Shown: positions 31,530 to 42,734, counted from the first letter of the stretch. The stretch: DNA of 64,000 nucleotides from Stenocarpella maydis (GCA_002270565.1 NQMI01000130.1:62001-126000), one strand, 5' to 3'. Translations and numbers: made by a program. Notes: generated from the letters alone by a model not told the origin.

Positions 31530-32095
31530 TGTGCTATAGAATAGCATTCAGTTCAGCGTGTGTGTGTTTCGGCAGGGTCGCAGTATGGTGCTCTGAGGCG
31601 AATTGGGACGATTGACAATGGTCTGGACAACTTTGTATTGAATTAAGTTGGGCTTCTGTAAGCCCTCCTTATATACCCTCCGACGTCGTCTCACCCCTGG
31701 GCACGCTGCGGTAGGCTCTGGTGCAAATTTGCAAATGCCGGAAAATTCGCCCTTCCAACACACCATCTTTGGTTCCAAGCAACCAGCCAACCATAGCCCT
31801 AGCAATACCCAAATTAAGTACATATAAACTTCAGAAATCAAGCTATCCAATGCACTAAGTTATATACTTTTTGGGTAAGAAATAAGGGTAATGCAGAGGT
31901 CTGAATTAAGGTGCAAATGCAGGCCAAAATAATCGACTCACGGCCACCAAACTCATCTTGCGTCACGCACGCACTGGGCGTACTTAGCGAAAATCGCCTG
32001 ACTCGCAAGTCTAGGGTAACTCCTTGCTAAAAAGTCTAGGGTAACTCCTTGCACGAAGTCTAGGGTAACTCCTTGCTGAGCGGTTCCGTTTAACA
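31530..32095 (-). repeat. Copia-family LTR copy, minus orientation
   Basis: Reads on the minus strand TGTTAAACGGAACCGCTCAG ... TATAGCACA, about 566 bp, and is alignable along its length with the LTRs at 45463, 46221 and 51631. Its 5' end carries three tandem copies of AAGGAGTTACCCTAGACTT (32014-32090). The sequence after its 3' end starts AATTCATCAG, as after the LTR at 45463, so it is an LTR with adjoining leader rather than a clean solo LTR. It interrupts the pogo transposase. Confidence 0.8.
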
Positions 32096-32360
32096 GGTAT
32101 AACTGCTTAAACTCTTATAAGAATTATTAGGCTTGAAGATCTTTGCCCTTAAAGATGATTCCTGGGTGTAAATAGTGATAAGAAGCCGTAATAGCATTAA
32201 TAAGGGTTACCTAGGCACAGCTATCACTTATCTTCTTAAGGGCAGTTTTGGTTTCTATAGATTTAAGCATAAGGCTATTAATACCTAAAATTCATTAGTA
32301 CTAACTATTGTAAAGCTTTATAGGTATATAAATAATACCCTGGCCCTTTATGATGCCGCC

Positions 32361-32577
32361 TGTTGAATGGCCTTTGCCATATTGCGATAGTACATATGTA
32401 TATGAGATTTTTGTTTGATGGGTCTATAATTGCTTGCTTCTTCTAACTATCTGGGGGAAGCGGGGGTGTTTTGTATGGAAGAAGAAAAGTAGCCTCTTCC
32501 CCTGCCAAGCCCCTGGCTTAGTCAGGCAGCCTAGTTCAATAGAATTGCATGCAATCCAATAGGGCAATATTCCAATA
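32361..32577 (+). repeat. 217-bp solo LTR with perfect 5-bp target duplication
   Basis: Begins TGTTGAATGG and ends TTCCAATA (CAACA before a C-to-T change), flanked by CCGCC on both sides (32356-32360 and 32578-32582). Removing it with one duplication restores the pogo transposase frame between NINKGG and IIKGQG. A second copy in the opposite orientation lies at 53397-53592. Confidence 0.75.
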
Positions 32578-33311
32578 CCGCCCTTATTAATATTAACTAT
32601 TAACTCTAGCTTAACCTAGCTAAACTACTCTTAGTGGTTGAAATACTAGTAGGCTGCCTTTGGCCTAAAGGTATTAAATCGGGCTGCTTCTTGAGGGTGA
32701 GAAATCTTTATCTTGATATCATTATGGCGGCTTTTAAATAATGTTATCTAGTGCTTCCCAAGAGGCTGATTATCACCTTATTTCTTTATAATAGCCTTAG
32801 TTATTTGCTGTACTACTAAGGCTGTTGGGGCGTAGCCTAGTGATTCCTGCTTGATGATCTATTTAATAAGCCTATTCTCCTTGGTAATAGATAGGCGTTG
32901 AGCGGGCTGAATAGTCTTACTTTTGTATGTAGTGCTATTTATCCGCTAAAAGAGTATTATCTTAGGTATATTATACTTTTGGACAGCTTTACCTAAAGTA
33001 AACCTATTGTTGATGATATTAAATATGGCATTAGCTATATTCTCTTTATTATAGCTAGTTATTGTATGGTTGGGTGGTAATTGAGAGGAATAGGCTGGGC
33101 TATTATGAAGAGAATTGAGAAATTAGGCCCTAGGATTGTCATTTGTGTGTGGGGTTTGGAATCTAATTGTAGCATCTCTGATACCCTTAAAATACTAACT
33201 ACCTTTATAAGCTTATTTATTAAGTAAATATCTATAGATTGGTTAAATTCTATATTATAGTCAAAATTGGCTGTGATATGTAAGTTAATGTGGTCATATT
33301 TGTATGTAGGT

Positions 33312-33356
33312 CCTCGTTCTACTGGTAGGGGTGTTCCACTAGTGGGGGTCAGATGG
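33312..33356 (-). repeat. Right terminal inverted repeat
   Basis: Reverse complement of the left repeat. The flanking TA is at 33357-33358. Confidence 0.9.
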
Positions 33357-33358
33357 TA

Positions 33359-33805
33359 ATAATCGTTGGGATTATAGGGAGTTGGAATTTTTTAATATAT
33401 ATTACAGATTATAATCCATTTTTAATAATATAGCTATGTTTTAGCTGTCACGAGAGGGGATACAGAGACAGGGCAGCTGTCCTCAATACGTCAATTAAAG
33501 TTAAGCCGGCGCTACCTTCTACATAAGAGGAAAGGTTGAAGGGGCTGAGGAAGAGGTCTTAAGTAGTGAAGGGTATGGGCGAGTTGGGCCCATTGGATGA
33601 CTAAGCAGCCAGTAGGGCCCTACTTCACATTAGCCAAGTTTTTCGGGCATATTAATAAGACCATAAAAGAAGCATTGCGAATGTTGGGAAGGCACGCCCT
33701 AGTTGGTATTCTATTACTTTTACTTATGTGTAAATGGGGCCCTTTGGGGCTCTAGAACTTAGCTACTACAAATTGACGAATACAACAACCATTGCTCACC
33801 CTCAA
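33359..33805. other. AT-rich island margin
   Basis: No supported gene; a mixture of AT-rich remnants. Confidence 0.4.
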
Positions 33806-34598
33806 TCACGTACGTACGTGAGGCCTGCCAATACTGACAGGTACGATCAATTCCCCCAGTTTCTTCACTCCTAGTGTTTCCGGCGCTGGAGCGACGCCTT
33901 TGCTTTTTCCTCGCTGATGTCCCCCCGGGAGAGCTCTTCCAGCGTCTGGTTGATTCTCTTCCCGCTGGTCCTTGGGCATCGCCCGTTGCTTCTCAAGACT
34001 CCTTCCGGGTGAAAATGGCACCCCCGTCCGGCGGAATGCCAAGTACTTCTCCTCTCCCGTCCTGAGGGCCCCGGCAGTCCTCAGGGTGAGCTTCTGCAGC
34101 CTCCCCTTGTCGCCGGAGGCTGCTCCTTTGAGCCTCGACTTGGCCGAGGTGAAGTTCTTCGAGTCATTGCGGTGCCTCATATATGCCTACATATGTGGGC
34201 CCTATCGAACTCTGCATTTGCGCCGTAATCATCCGGCCTCGGCGCCGCAATCTCGCACTTTCGCGGCCGCCCAACCTTGTGTTCGCTAGGGTGGAAATGC
34301 CCCATCGGGGCGTCGAGTTCTGCCGGGTCCGCTGAAAGACCTCATCCCCAACGGGGCTCCCGGGTTCTGGGCGAGGTAGTGTGTCGCCCAGGCTGTGAGA
34401 GGTCTGCTGTGGCACCGATTGCTGATTTATCGGCATAGGCGAGAATACAGGCAAGGCCGATGAATGATTTGCTGGGTGGTAAACGCCGTGATTGCTGTCC
34501 TGACGAGGCTGCCCAGGAACAGCCGCAGAGGGATGAAAGAAATGAAACTGATAGGGGTTGACGGATGGGGACTGAGGGTCCTGCATTGTGACTACCAC
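33806..34598 (-). pseudogene. Hypothetical gene remnant, two overlapping frames
   Basis: A minus-strand frame (34164-34583 from MQDPQSPSVNPYQFHFFHP) encodes a Pro/Gln/Ser-rich segment ending in RESARLRRRGRMITAQMQSS. An overlapping frame (33806-34180) continues with a basic, Lys/Arg-rich segment (NDSKNFTSAKSRLKGAASGDKGRLQKL). Together they look like one gene of about 260 codons broken by a frameshift near 34165-34180, possibly a nuclear protein. I recognise no domain. The patch is clearly more GC-rich than its surroundings, which supports a former gene. Confidence 0.35.
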
Positions 34599-37500
34599 CT
34601 TGAGAGACGAGTAGCAATCCTGAGTGTTAAAGTATCTTTCGAGGAGGTAATCTGTCGTGGATCGAGTTTGGTATAATCAATACACATTTAATTTTCTCTT
34701 TGTATCCCACGTGCCAGAAGTTGAGCGTCTATGGCAGGCACCACTGACACCATCAGATCTCGGTATTTGAGAACAAGCCACTGGCAGCTACCTGAGGACG
34801 GGCTACCCTCTAGGAGCTCAAAGGTTCCAGCTAGCTTCTCTCAACAAGAGCGCCGAGGCGGCAGGCACAGCGCCCAGGCTGCCGAACGAGTGTGCGGACG
34901 CGCGGGTGTGGATGTTGTACTCGGGATTCAGTTCTCGGTTAAAAAACCCAGCCTTCCCAGACCAAGGGCCGAGAGGGGCAAACACAAGTTTCCTAGGAAG
35001 AACAACGAGGTACAGCCTTAGCCTCATCTTTATGTACCCGTAGGCTAAATTAAGAAACATGAAAAAAGAGGGAGGGGGATATATTGTAGTGTAGTAAGAG
35101 ACCTATTTTAATGGGGGACTAAATCGCTAATGCCTATATGCTAGTAACACAAGCCGGCTCCAGCCTCCTTATAGCCTAAACACCCTAATAGCTATAATCT
35201 TAACCTTATTGGATAGGTAGATAGTGTACCTGCTATATACATGTATGTACTTTGGATACTGTATACGGCATCTCTAGTACGCTATACTATATGGTGCGGT
35301 GCCTACTTCCTAGTGTAGAGTGGTAGATGTTAGCATTAGCATTCCATAAGTCTCTTAACATCACACATGACCCGGGATTTAACAATCAAGCACGGCTACG
35401 TCTACCTACTTAGCAAAGCATTTGCCTTGGGTCTTGGTCGTGAGGCTATGGAAGTGTCTAAGCGGTGGACCTAACTATCCGCTCATCAATAAGCACTTGT
35501 GAGTATATAAGGAAATTGATGCGTCTGAACATCTATGCTCGCCTCTACCACTGTTGTTTAGGCTTTCACGATGTACGGACGTAGATCGTAAGCAATGGAG
35601 CGTTTCATTATTATTTTAGCTAAGAGTTGGTAGCTAAGATTGGGGCGCGAGGGCCCCTACTGAATTGCCACGCCTCGCACGTCACGTTTGCCTGAACAAC
35701 CACACCTGCGCCAACATGCTGATTACATAGTTATTTTCGTTTTTAATCCGGTCAAAATTCCTTTCCTCGTTTTCTCAATCTTTTTTTTTTCTTTTCTTAC
35801 CAAAGAAAAGAGCTGCAGCGGCCCCTTCCTAAAGTCGAAACCGCGGCCAACATTAGATAAGAAATACTGCTGATGACAAAACATGAAAACACAATAGCAA
35901 CTAACAAATTAGTATTGATAACCTCAGATGTTTTTATGAGGCTAAATGATTTCATACTAGCAGAGGCTCAAGAAATGAACATAAATGAAGCCCATAAGGC
36001 AGGGCGGCCAGTCGAAACTGTGCGCGAGGCTTCCAAACTTTCAGGGTGTTTCCAAATGTAAGCCGGTCCATGGCACTTCTGACCAAAAGCTGATTCAAGA
36101 GCCTAGTCGCGAGCATAAATTTTTTCCCCCCTCTCCTTGTCTTAACAACCGAGGCTAAAATGAAGTGCAGAGTCCTGTGCACAAGTGCAATGTTACCTAG
36201 ATAGTGTCAAGTCTTCACACTTCGGAGACACTGGCCCCAAATAAGTGCAAAGCTAAAAGTGGTCTTGTGTAGCCAGGCGAGATCACTCGGGCAACTAGTT
36301 TCACGCTGCCTGGAAATAATTTCACACCCAACACTGCTCTTACCTAAGCCACAGGTGCTCGAAAAGCACCTGCAGCCGCCCTCAGTGGCCGTGCGGATAT
36401 TGCATGGGATGGATACTCCGTTCTGTGGGGGATAGTGCAGGGAACAATCTTTCCATTGGCCCACATTGAGGCTGGCTCACCAGCTAGTACTCTCTCGTTT
36501 TTCCTAGTGCTTTATAAGGCACAGATGGCGCGCATCTAAGTGTAAATTAAGCCGCAGGTTATCCATCCACGCAGACCCCGAGCTTATACACAGTGCGGGG
36601 GCCGCAAAGGTTCTCTAGGGCGGTACACGAGCGTCCTCAAGCTAGAAGTGACTACATGCGGCCTGATGGCTCAGGCATGCCCAGTCAATTTACTAGATCG
36701 TCCCTCTAGACGGCCTCATTTCGATAGCCCCTTCCAGATTTTTTTTTTAATCATTCCGCACTATGATGAGCACATGGCGGCAAATGTTTTGGTCGTTCAT
36801 TCGTCTCATGACACGTAGGAATCGTCGCATGACTGTATTAATTACCACGGTAGTTACTTGTATGTAGACCGCGTTGATCGACCCAGGTATCGGACGCATC
36901 AAAAGCCCAGCGCAGTCCCTTCAAGACAGAGGACGCCACACTTGCCATAAACCAAGAGCAGTAACCATATCCCAACAATAAGACGATGGATTTGTGTTGT
37001 TTGATAATTTGCTGCTAGTACCGCGTTGCCTCTGTTGGCAGTCTTCAAGAATAGTAGTTCAATATGGAAACACTGTGTGATGAGATGTTCCGGACCGTCT
37101 TTAGAGTTGAGAGTTAGCGGGAAGGAGGGTAGCCAAATTTAGAAACGAACCAAAACATTTATGGCCAGACGGACTCTCCTCTGTGAAATTATAGCGTGTC
37201 TGAAACTTTTCTGGTCTTTCTGGTCTCTTGTTTGTTATCCATGGCGCGAAGCCCTTCTGCCGACGAAGTGGAAAACCCAGCATGGTAACTGGTCCAGATT
37301 GTCAACACTAAGTAGTTCATGAACTAGACAACCGGCTGTAATAGCCTCACTGAACCAAATCACAAGGGGGCCAAATTTTCACCACTAGGTACCTACTTCA
37401 TGACCTCGGTATAAACAACCGGCTGTTATAGCCTACCGAGACACATCACAAGGACCGGCTTTCTAACACTACATAATTAAACAACCGGCTGCTATAGCCT

Positions 37501-37936
37501 CACTAAGTCACGTAACAGGGGGGGGATACTAATTAAATTGTCACCCTAATAACGACAGACCTCCTTTAGTACACAATACACTGGAGTTAGTTCAAGGAAA
37601 TAAGCATTAATTTTAGTTAAGTGCTTTACCTTTTTTTTTAGTGTTTTTAGCATAATTTTACATGAATTTAAATACTCTCGCCCCCATGCGGATTCTTCCC
37701 GCCTCTCCTTCCTTTTCAGGCTCCCCAACCTCTCACAACCACACTCGCTCAAAGATCAACACAACACATACTCACTCAAATACAGTTGTGTTTCTTGAAG
37801 ACGCGTACACTTCTATTTCTTGTGGCCTCCTTTCCACTCACTCTTGATCACTCACATCACGACATTCTTTCTATCCCTCTCTATCCTCCTCTGGACATCA
37901 ACAAAACCACACCCAGACGAGAATCAACAATTCGCG
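34599..37936. other. Gene-poor AT-rich stretch
   Basis: No supported gene. A GC-richer patch at 34731-35021 is open on both strands without motifs. T-rich runs occur near 35781 and 36740. A degenerate tandem repeat at 37.3 kb is listed separately. The 3' end is the C/T-rich leader of the gene at 37937. Confidence 0.4.
37328..37530. repeat. Degenerate tandem repeat, three units
   Basis: The core ACAACCGGCTG(T/C)(A/T)ATAGCC recurs at 37328, 37415 and 37481 (spacing 87 and 66). Each is followed by related CAC..A(A/T)CACAAGG or CACGTAACAGG ends. Confidence 0.65.
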
Positions 37937-39596
37937 ATGTCTTCCTACGACTGGGCACAGGAGATCTGGGCACAGGAGATGCAGTGGAACAGAAAACAGT
38001 TCCACTATCAGCAACCACCCCAGGACCAGCCAACCTGGGGACAAGACGACGGGGTAGCTACTCAGGCATACCCACAAGGTAATACCAAATCTAAATCCCA
38101 GCCCCCAAAAAGTGATTCGCGCTCACCATGCTAACAATTCTATAGACAGCTCGCAGCAGGCCAGTGCCAGCCAGCCTCAGCAGCAGTATGGCCAAGGCAT
38201 GCCCACCCAAGCCGGGCAGTTTGGGCTCATGGGTTCGGCCGGCATTGGCATACCCGATGCTTCCTCCGCTCGCCCCTGGTCCCTTGAAGCACTTTATGGT
38301 GCCCCATCGGTCGCCAACCATCAATTGGGCGGCCTACAGGGCAACTATGCACAGGTGGGCTTCCCACAGGGGGGCTTCCCACAGGGGAGCTCCTCACAGC
38401 AGACCCTCCCTCAGGGGGGTTACCAGTATCAGACCCACCCACAGGAGGGTCACCACCTGCAGATCCCCTCTCAGGTGGGCTATCAAGTGCAGACCCCCTC
38501 TCAGCAGGGCTACCAAGTCCAGCCCCCCCCTCAGCTGGCTGCTTCTGCAGACTCGGGTTATCTCCCAGACTCGGGTTACTTCTCATATGGAGCTGCACCA
38601 GATGAGGCTGCACCAGATGAGGCTGCACCAAGTGAGGCTGCACCACACGCGGCTGCACCCGCACCCGCACCCAGCGAGGCTGAATTGACCTTCGAGCAAA
38701 AGGTCGCCCGCTTCTTACCTGTCCCCGACCCTCTCCCAGACCCTGAGGGACGCTCTGGTGTGGGACGGAAGAAGAAAAACCAGCGGTTCTGGGCTCCCGC
38801 TGGTGCCAGCTCTGAGGTCCAAGAGAAGTACAAGCAGCTTCGAACTGCCGACGCCAGAGTCATCGGCGCCGAAAAGAAGCTTGCCGAGAATTCGGATGCT
38901 CTCAACAGGGAGCATTACGAGAACATCGTCCTCCGCAACATGCGTAACCGGGAAGAGCTCTGGCTCCAGTGCATACACCTCGTGGCCGGCTACGCCCCCA
39001 TCCAGCTCGGTGTGGAAGAGGCCGTAGCCCGCCATAAAAAGGCATCTTTGCTGTACAGCCAACATGAGAACAGGCTCACGGAGAAGAAGGCCAGGGTGGC
39101 ACAAGACTTCCCAGGCGCTAAGCTGGAAGAGCCTGGCGGCATCCGGATCAACTTGAACGCGTTGTCGGAGTTGGGACCAGAGGGGAAGAAGGCCCGTGAG
39201 GGCCTGCAGACCAGGATCAACTGGTTCCGCAACAAACGCCGTGCTTTGAGAGAGGCCAGCGCCGCCATGGATAGCGCGCTCGCGGCCTCGGGCCTCCTGG
39301 TCGGCCAGCCTGATATTGGCCAGTCCGCGCAGACCGGTCCCGTCGACCAGGGACACGTCACTGGGCTCGGCGACTACGCCGCCGTCGCCGACGTGCAGCA
39401 GCAGGCCCAAGGCCAGGATCAGCTGCCGGCACAACAGGCCCCCGCGGACGAGCAGATGTCGGACCTCAACGACGTCGCGGATGCTCAAAACGACGGGGTT
39501 ATCTATGGGGAACCCGAGGATTTTCCCGAGCTGTTCGAGTTGCCTGCTCTGGAGGACATGCTGGCACCTATCGCGGCATGGAATGCCGAGCACTAG
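37937..39596 (+). CDS. Gln/Pro-rich repeat protein with charged helical C-terminal half
   Basis: Exons 37937-38078 and 38146-39596 (intron with donor AAG|GTAATA, branch GCTAAC and acceptor CTATAG) encode 530 residues, starting MSSYDWAQEIWAQEMQWNRK. Residues about 50-190 are low complexity, built of units such as (V/G)GFPQG, GYQVQTPSQ and GYQVQPPPQ; then come APDEA/APSEA repeats and an APAPAP run. From about residue 230 the protein changes to a basic GRKKKNQRFW segment and long charged helices (EVQEKYKQLRTADARVIGAEKKLAENSDALN), probably coiled coil, with an acidic C-terminus. No signal peptide or known domain. A nuclear or condensate-forming role is conceivable but unproven. Confidence 0.72.
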
Positions 39597-39678
39597 GGGG
39601 ATTGAGACACACACTCACCAGGCCGACAATGTGTCTCCCCCCCTCACCGGGCTTGTTTCGTTTCGTTTTTTTTTGTGT

Positions 39679-39709
<31 letters not shown>

Positions 39710-41452
39710 GAAGAGTTCTGGAGAGACCGACAATTTGTCTTTTTTCCCCATAGGGGTTTTTTTCTTGTGTCTTGTATATGGAAAGGAAGGCATTGGCGTT
39801 TGGGCAGTTGGGTCATTGGCGATTGCGAACCATCATCCTCTGCATGCATGGCACCACACTCCCAGCGAGGAGCACGAAGAGCACCGGGGTTTGGATTTAC
39901 AGGCGTGCTGAAGAGCACTGAGATACCCAGGATACCCACGGAGGAAAGAGGAGAATCCCCCCCTCCCCAGATACACCAACACACAAAAGAGTTTAGATAG
40001 ACGTCCACCAGATCAATAGACGTCATCTGAACTATAAACTGTGCTATCATTGTAAATTCGATCTCAATTGAAGTCGGCATTCTTTGCAGCCACGTAAAAC
40101 CTGACAGTGCCGCCAGTTCTCGTGATGGAAACCACTGGCACTTCTGACGAATGTGTTTGCCGACCTGGTCTTTTCACGGGACCACCCCCCACCCTCCAAG
40201 TATTTATGTTATTGTACCTTCAATTGAAGGCACGATTACAGCTGCCTTGTACCTAGAAAAAAGGAAAGAAAAGAAAACTCTGCACGTCCCCCGGCATGGA
40301 CTTTTCGGACTGGTTTGCCGAACAGTCTATGGCTCCAAAACCCCCCTGGCATCGTGCAAATTTGTCAGACTGTTCCCGGGTCCATTATCGAGGAGGAGTG
40401 AAGTTGAGCAGCAGCTAAATACTCTGGCTCGCATAGTGGCACATGCAGAGAAAGACCAATCGCTCGAAGTACAATTCTGTGCTTCCAGCCCGTTCGTTCG
40501 ACTGCGTGTCTGTTCCCACTGGGAATTAAATTTGATATTCGCGCCCCACCGACGCGAAACATCACCGTGCACTCTACCAAGAGCTTCATCCCAACAGAAA
40601 TCAGCCGTCATCCAAGGCCTAATGCATATGTCCCTGCGAGCTTTCAAGGCCAACTACACGTCCAAGTCCAGCCTATACCGTAGAGTATAATGAGGTGTAT
40701 TAGTTAGCCGTAGGTGTTTGGCGGGGGAGTGAGTAGGTGTTAACAGACTTTGCGTGTTAGCAGTAGGTATTGTCGGCAGGAGCGACCCTGCTGACGGCAA
40801 AACCAATACTTGGTCCTAGACTTGGTCATAGACTGGGCCCTCTGGGTCCTAACCAAACTTAGCGAGAACATTAATCCAAACCAACGATTTGCTACCACCG
40901 CAGTACGTACGTACAAAACTGCCGCACGATAAAGACCGCTGTACTATTAGGACGAAAGTGTGCCGCAATCCCTGTATAGTACCCCTAGCCTTATATCGTG
41001 ACAAAAACCCTTACTAACAGGCATATTGTGTGTACATGGCCGCTTCTACTTATACGTCGAGTTTGTCCCGAGCCTAGACCGTGACCTAACTTAGGTCGCG
41101 GTACTCCCTGCGTTCACGTGGGTGCGAGTTGCCGCTGCCCTATAGATACCAGGGTAGAAATACACGAGGTGACAGGAAATATAGGGGCCAGTAGCGGATC
41201 GTGGAATGCGTCGTGGTTCAGAAGAGGGAGGACATACAAGTACAGTTACTATTTCATTAGTCGAGTGACCATGACAAACACGAGACAAGAGTATGAAGAG
41301 AACAAGAGAGAATACGCTTGAACAGCAGGCTAGCATTTATCAATCATGTACAAGTAAATGGCCAGCAGCTCCAAAAGGTAACTATATACACACAGAAATT
41401 TGATGCCGGCCAATTCAGCCCACCCGAGAAAAAGCGATGGCCTCAAAATAAA
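39597..41452. other. Intergenic, no supported gene
   Basis: A 179-residue plus-strand frame (40151-40690) has no motif and an atypical composition, so I do not call it. The rest is the 3' flanks of two convergent genes. Confidence 0.45.
39689..39710 (+). repeat. 22-base poly-G run after poly-T
   Basis: An uninterrupted G run directly follows T-rich runs (about 39666-39688) in the 3' region of the preceding gene. It can form G-quadruplex structures and is a likely site of length error in assembly. Confidence 0.9.
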
Positions 41453-42580
41453 CTAGCAAGAGGCGACGCCAGGGATGTTGGTGCAAGAGCCATACCTCTT
41501 GCCGCCCGAGACCTTGACGTCCTCCCATTTCCAGCCGGAGCAGGCGCCGGGGCCGCACACCACTGCCACGTTGTGGCCTCCGGGGGCGACGGCGCCATCG
41601 CCGTGAAGGCCGCTGACGGTGAGGTCGGTGATGGGGAGGCCGCTGGTGGGGTCGCCGTGCAGGTCGCCACCGTCGTAGTTCTGCTCGATCAGGACGCCGT
41701 ACTTGGCGATGCTGTCGAGGGTGATATCCTCATAGGTTATGCCGCTGATGCGGCCGGTCGTGTTCTTCTTGGCCTTGATGCGGATGCCGTTGTCCGAGTC
41801 CCTGACCGTGCTCCTGGTGAAGGCCACGTTGGAGACGGTGTTGTCGCTGCGGCCCCCGACCGAGCCGATGGACAGGCCGTGGCCGCCGGAGCAGAGACCG
41901 GAGTCGAACTTGATGTTGGTTCCCGAGTTGATGGCGACGCAGTCGTCCTGGTTGTAGATCTTGGCGCCGGTGATGTGGATGTTGCTGGAGGAGCCGATGT
42001 CGAAGCCGTCGGTGTTGTGGCCTCCCTTGGAGTCACCGGCAGAGTTGTCAATGGTCATGTTGCTGATGGCCAGTCCGTTGCAGCCGTTAATGGAGACGAC
42101 CTGGACGGGGGCGTTGACGATCTTGATGTTGTTGATGCGAGAGTCGATCATCTTGTGGGCGGCGAAGAACTTGGGCTTGGTCTTTCCACCGTTGGATCCC
42201 TTGGTGTCCCAGTACTTCTCGCCGAGGCCGTTCAGCGAGGAGCCGGGGGCGCCCTCGACCGTGATGCCAGTGCCGGCAATAGAGATGAGTGGTCCCTCCC
42301 ACTCCTTGTAGCCGAATGTGGTCTCTCCTTCGAAGAGGATTTTCGTGTTGTCCTTGACCTTGGTGAAGTCCAGGGTGGTCCCGGCAGGAACCTGGAGGTC
42401 CTTGAGCGTGATGACAGAGCAAGAGGCCTGCTGCTTCATGGCCTCGGCAGCACCGCTGGAGCCAGAGAAGGTGCAGCTAGAGGCGCGCTTCATAACGTCG
42501 CCGGCCTTCATGATGGGGGCGGGTGATGCCATGACGGATGCCGCCAGGGCAGCCGCGATAAGTCCAGACTTGAGAACCAT
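41453..42580 (-). CDS. Endopolygalacturonase (GH28), secreted
   Basis: Hydrolyses alpha-1,4 bonds within polygalacturonan of plant pectin (EC 3.2.1.15 type). Complete and intronless, 375 residues. It has a signal peptide (LKSGLIAAALAASVMASPAP) and a propeptide ending in a Kex2-like KR at 31-32, after which the mature enzyme starts ASSCTFSG. All catalytic landmarks are present: NTD at 189-191, DD at 212-213, GHG at 233-235 and RIK at 267-269, with the disulfide Cys of the family (CSGGHG, VVCGPGACSGW, terminal C). Length is typical of fungal endo-PGs. A TATA-like element lies about 150 nt upstream. No damage. It sits between the two AT-rich islands. Confidence 0.97.
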   Translation of the reverse strand: MVLKSGLIAAALAASVMASPAPIMKAGDVMKRASSCTFSGSSGAAEAMKQQASCSVITLKDLQVPAGTTLDFTKVKDNTKILFEGETTFGYKEWEGPLISIAGTGITVEGAPGSSLNGLGEKYWDTKGSNGGKTKPKFFAAHKMIDSRINNIKIVNAPVQVVSINGCNGLAISNMTIDNSAGDSKGGHNTDGFDIGSSSNIHITGAKIYNQDDCVAINSGTNIKFDSGLCSGGHGLSIGSVGGRSDNTVSNVAFTRSTVRDSDNGIRIKAKKNTTGRISGITYEDITLDSIAKYGVLIEQNYDGGDLHGDPTSGLPITDLTVSGLHGDGAVAPGGHNVAVVCGPGACSGWKWEDVKVSGGKRYGSCTNIPGVASC

Positions 42581-42727
42581 TTTTTTACAGTTGGTAAGCG
42601 ATTGTTAAAAGAGTGAATGAAATGTTGGGTTAGAAACGAATGAGTGTGGCACAGTTCAGTCAATGAATGTGGATGAGTGAGTGCAGAACAAGATCGAAAT
42701 CGTCACAGCATAAGAAGTCATCATGAT

Positions 42728-42734
42728 CTTTATA
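42728..42734 (-). promoter_or_regulatory. TATA box upstream of the endopolygalacturonase
   Basis: Reverse strand TATAAAG in GGTATAAAG, about 150 nt before the ATG at 42580. Confidence 0.4.

Larger units (their letters stand above)
30741..33356 (-). mobile_element. pogo/Fot-type DNA transposon with TIRs, RIP-damaged and nested
   Basis: Terminal inverted repeats of 45 bp (30741-30785 and 33312-33356; one mismatch seen) start CCATCTGACCCCCACTAGTGG and are flanked by TA on both sides, the Tc1/mariner-pogo target. On the minus strand from 33059 a degraded transposase can be read: NAIFNIINNRFTLGKAVQKYNIP (psq-type HTH), QRLSITKENRLIK and QPLGKH (CENP-B HTH), then NINKGGI, where family members have N-x-D-E-G-G. 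After skipping a 217-bp insert it continues IIKGQG...ALKKISDS, LINAITASYHYLHPGIIFKGKDLQA. It stops at 32096, where an LTR copy is inserted. In-frame stops are TAG/TAA. The first catalytic Asp is changed to Asn. Non-autonomous and inactive. Confidence 0.8.

Noticed and set aside
38715..39614. 299-residue minus-strand frame
   Set aside because: Antisense to the Gln-rich gene, whose sense frame has splice signals and repeat structure.
40151..40690. 179-residue plus-strand frame
   Set aside because: No motif, odd composition, no good start context; not enough to call a gene.
41318..42526. 402-residue plus-strand frame
   Set aside because: Antisense shadow of the endopolygalacturonase; Val/Gly/Asp-rich with no family pattern.
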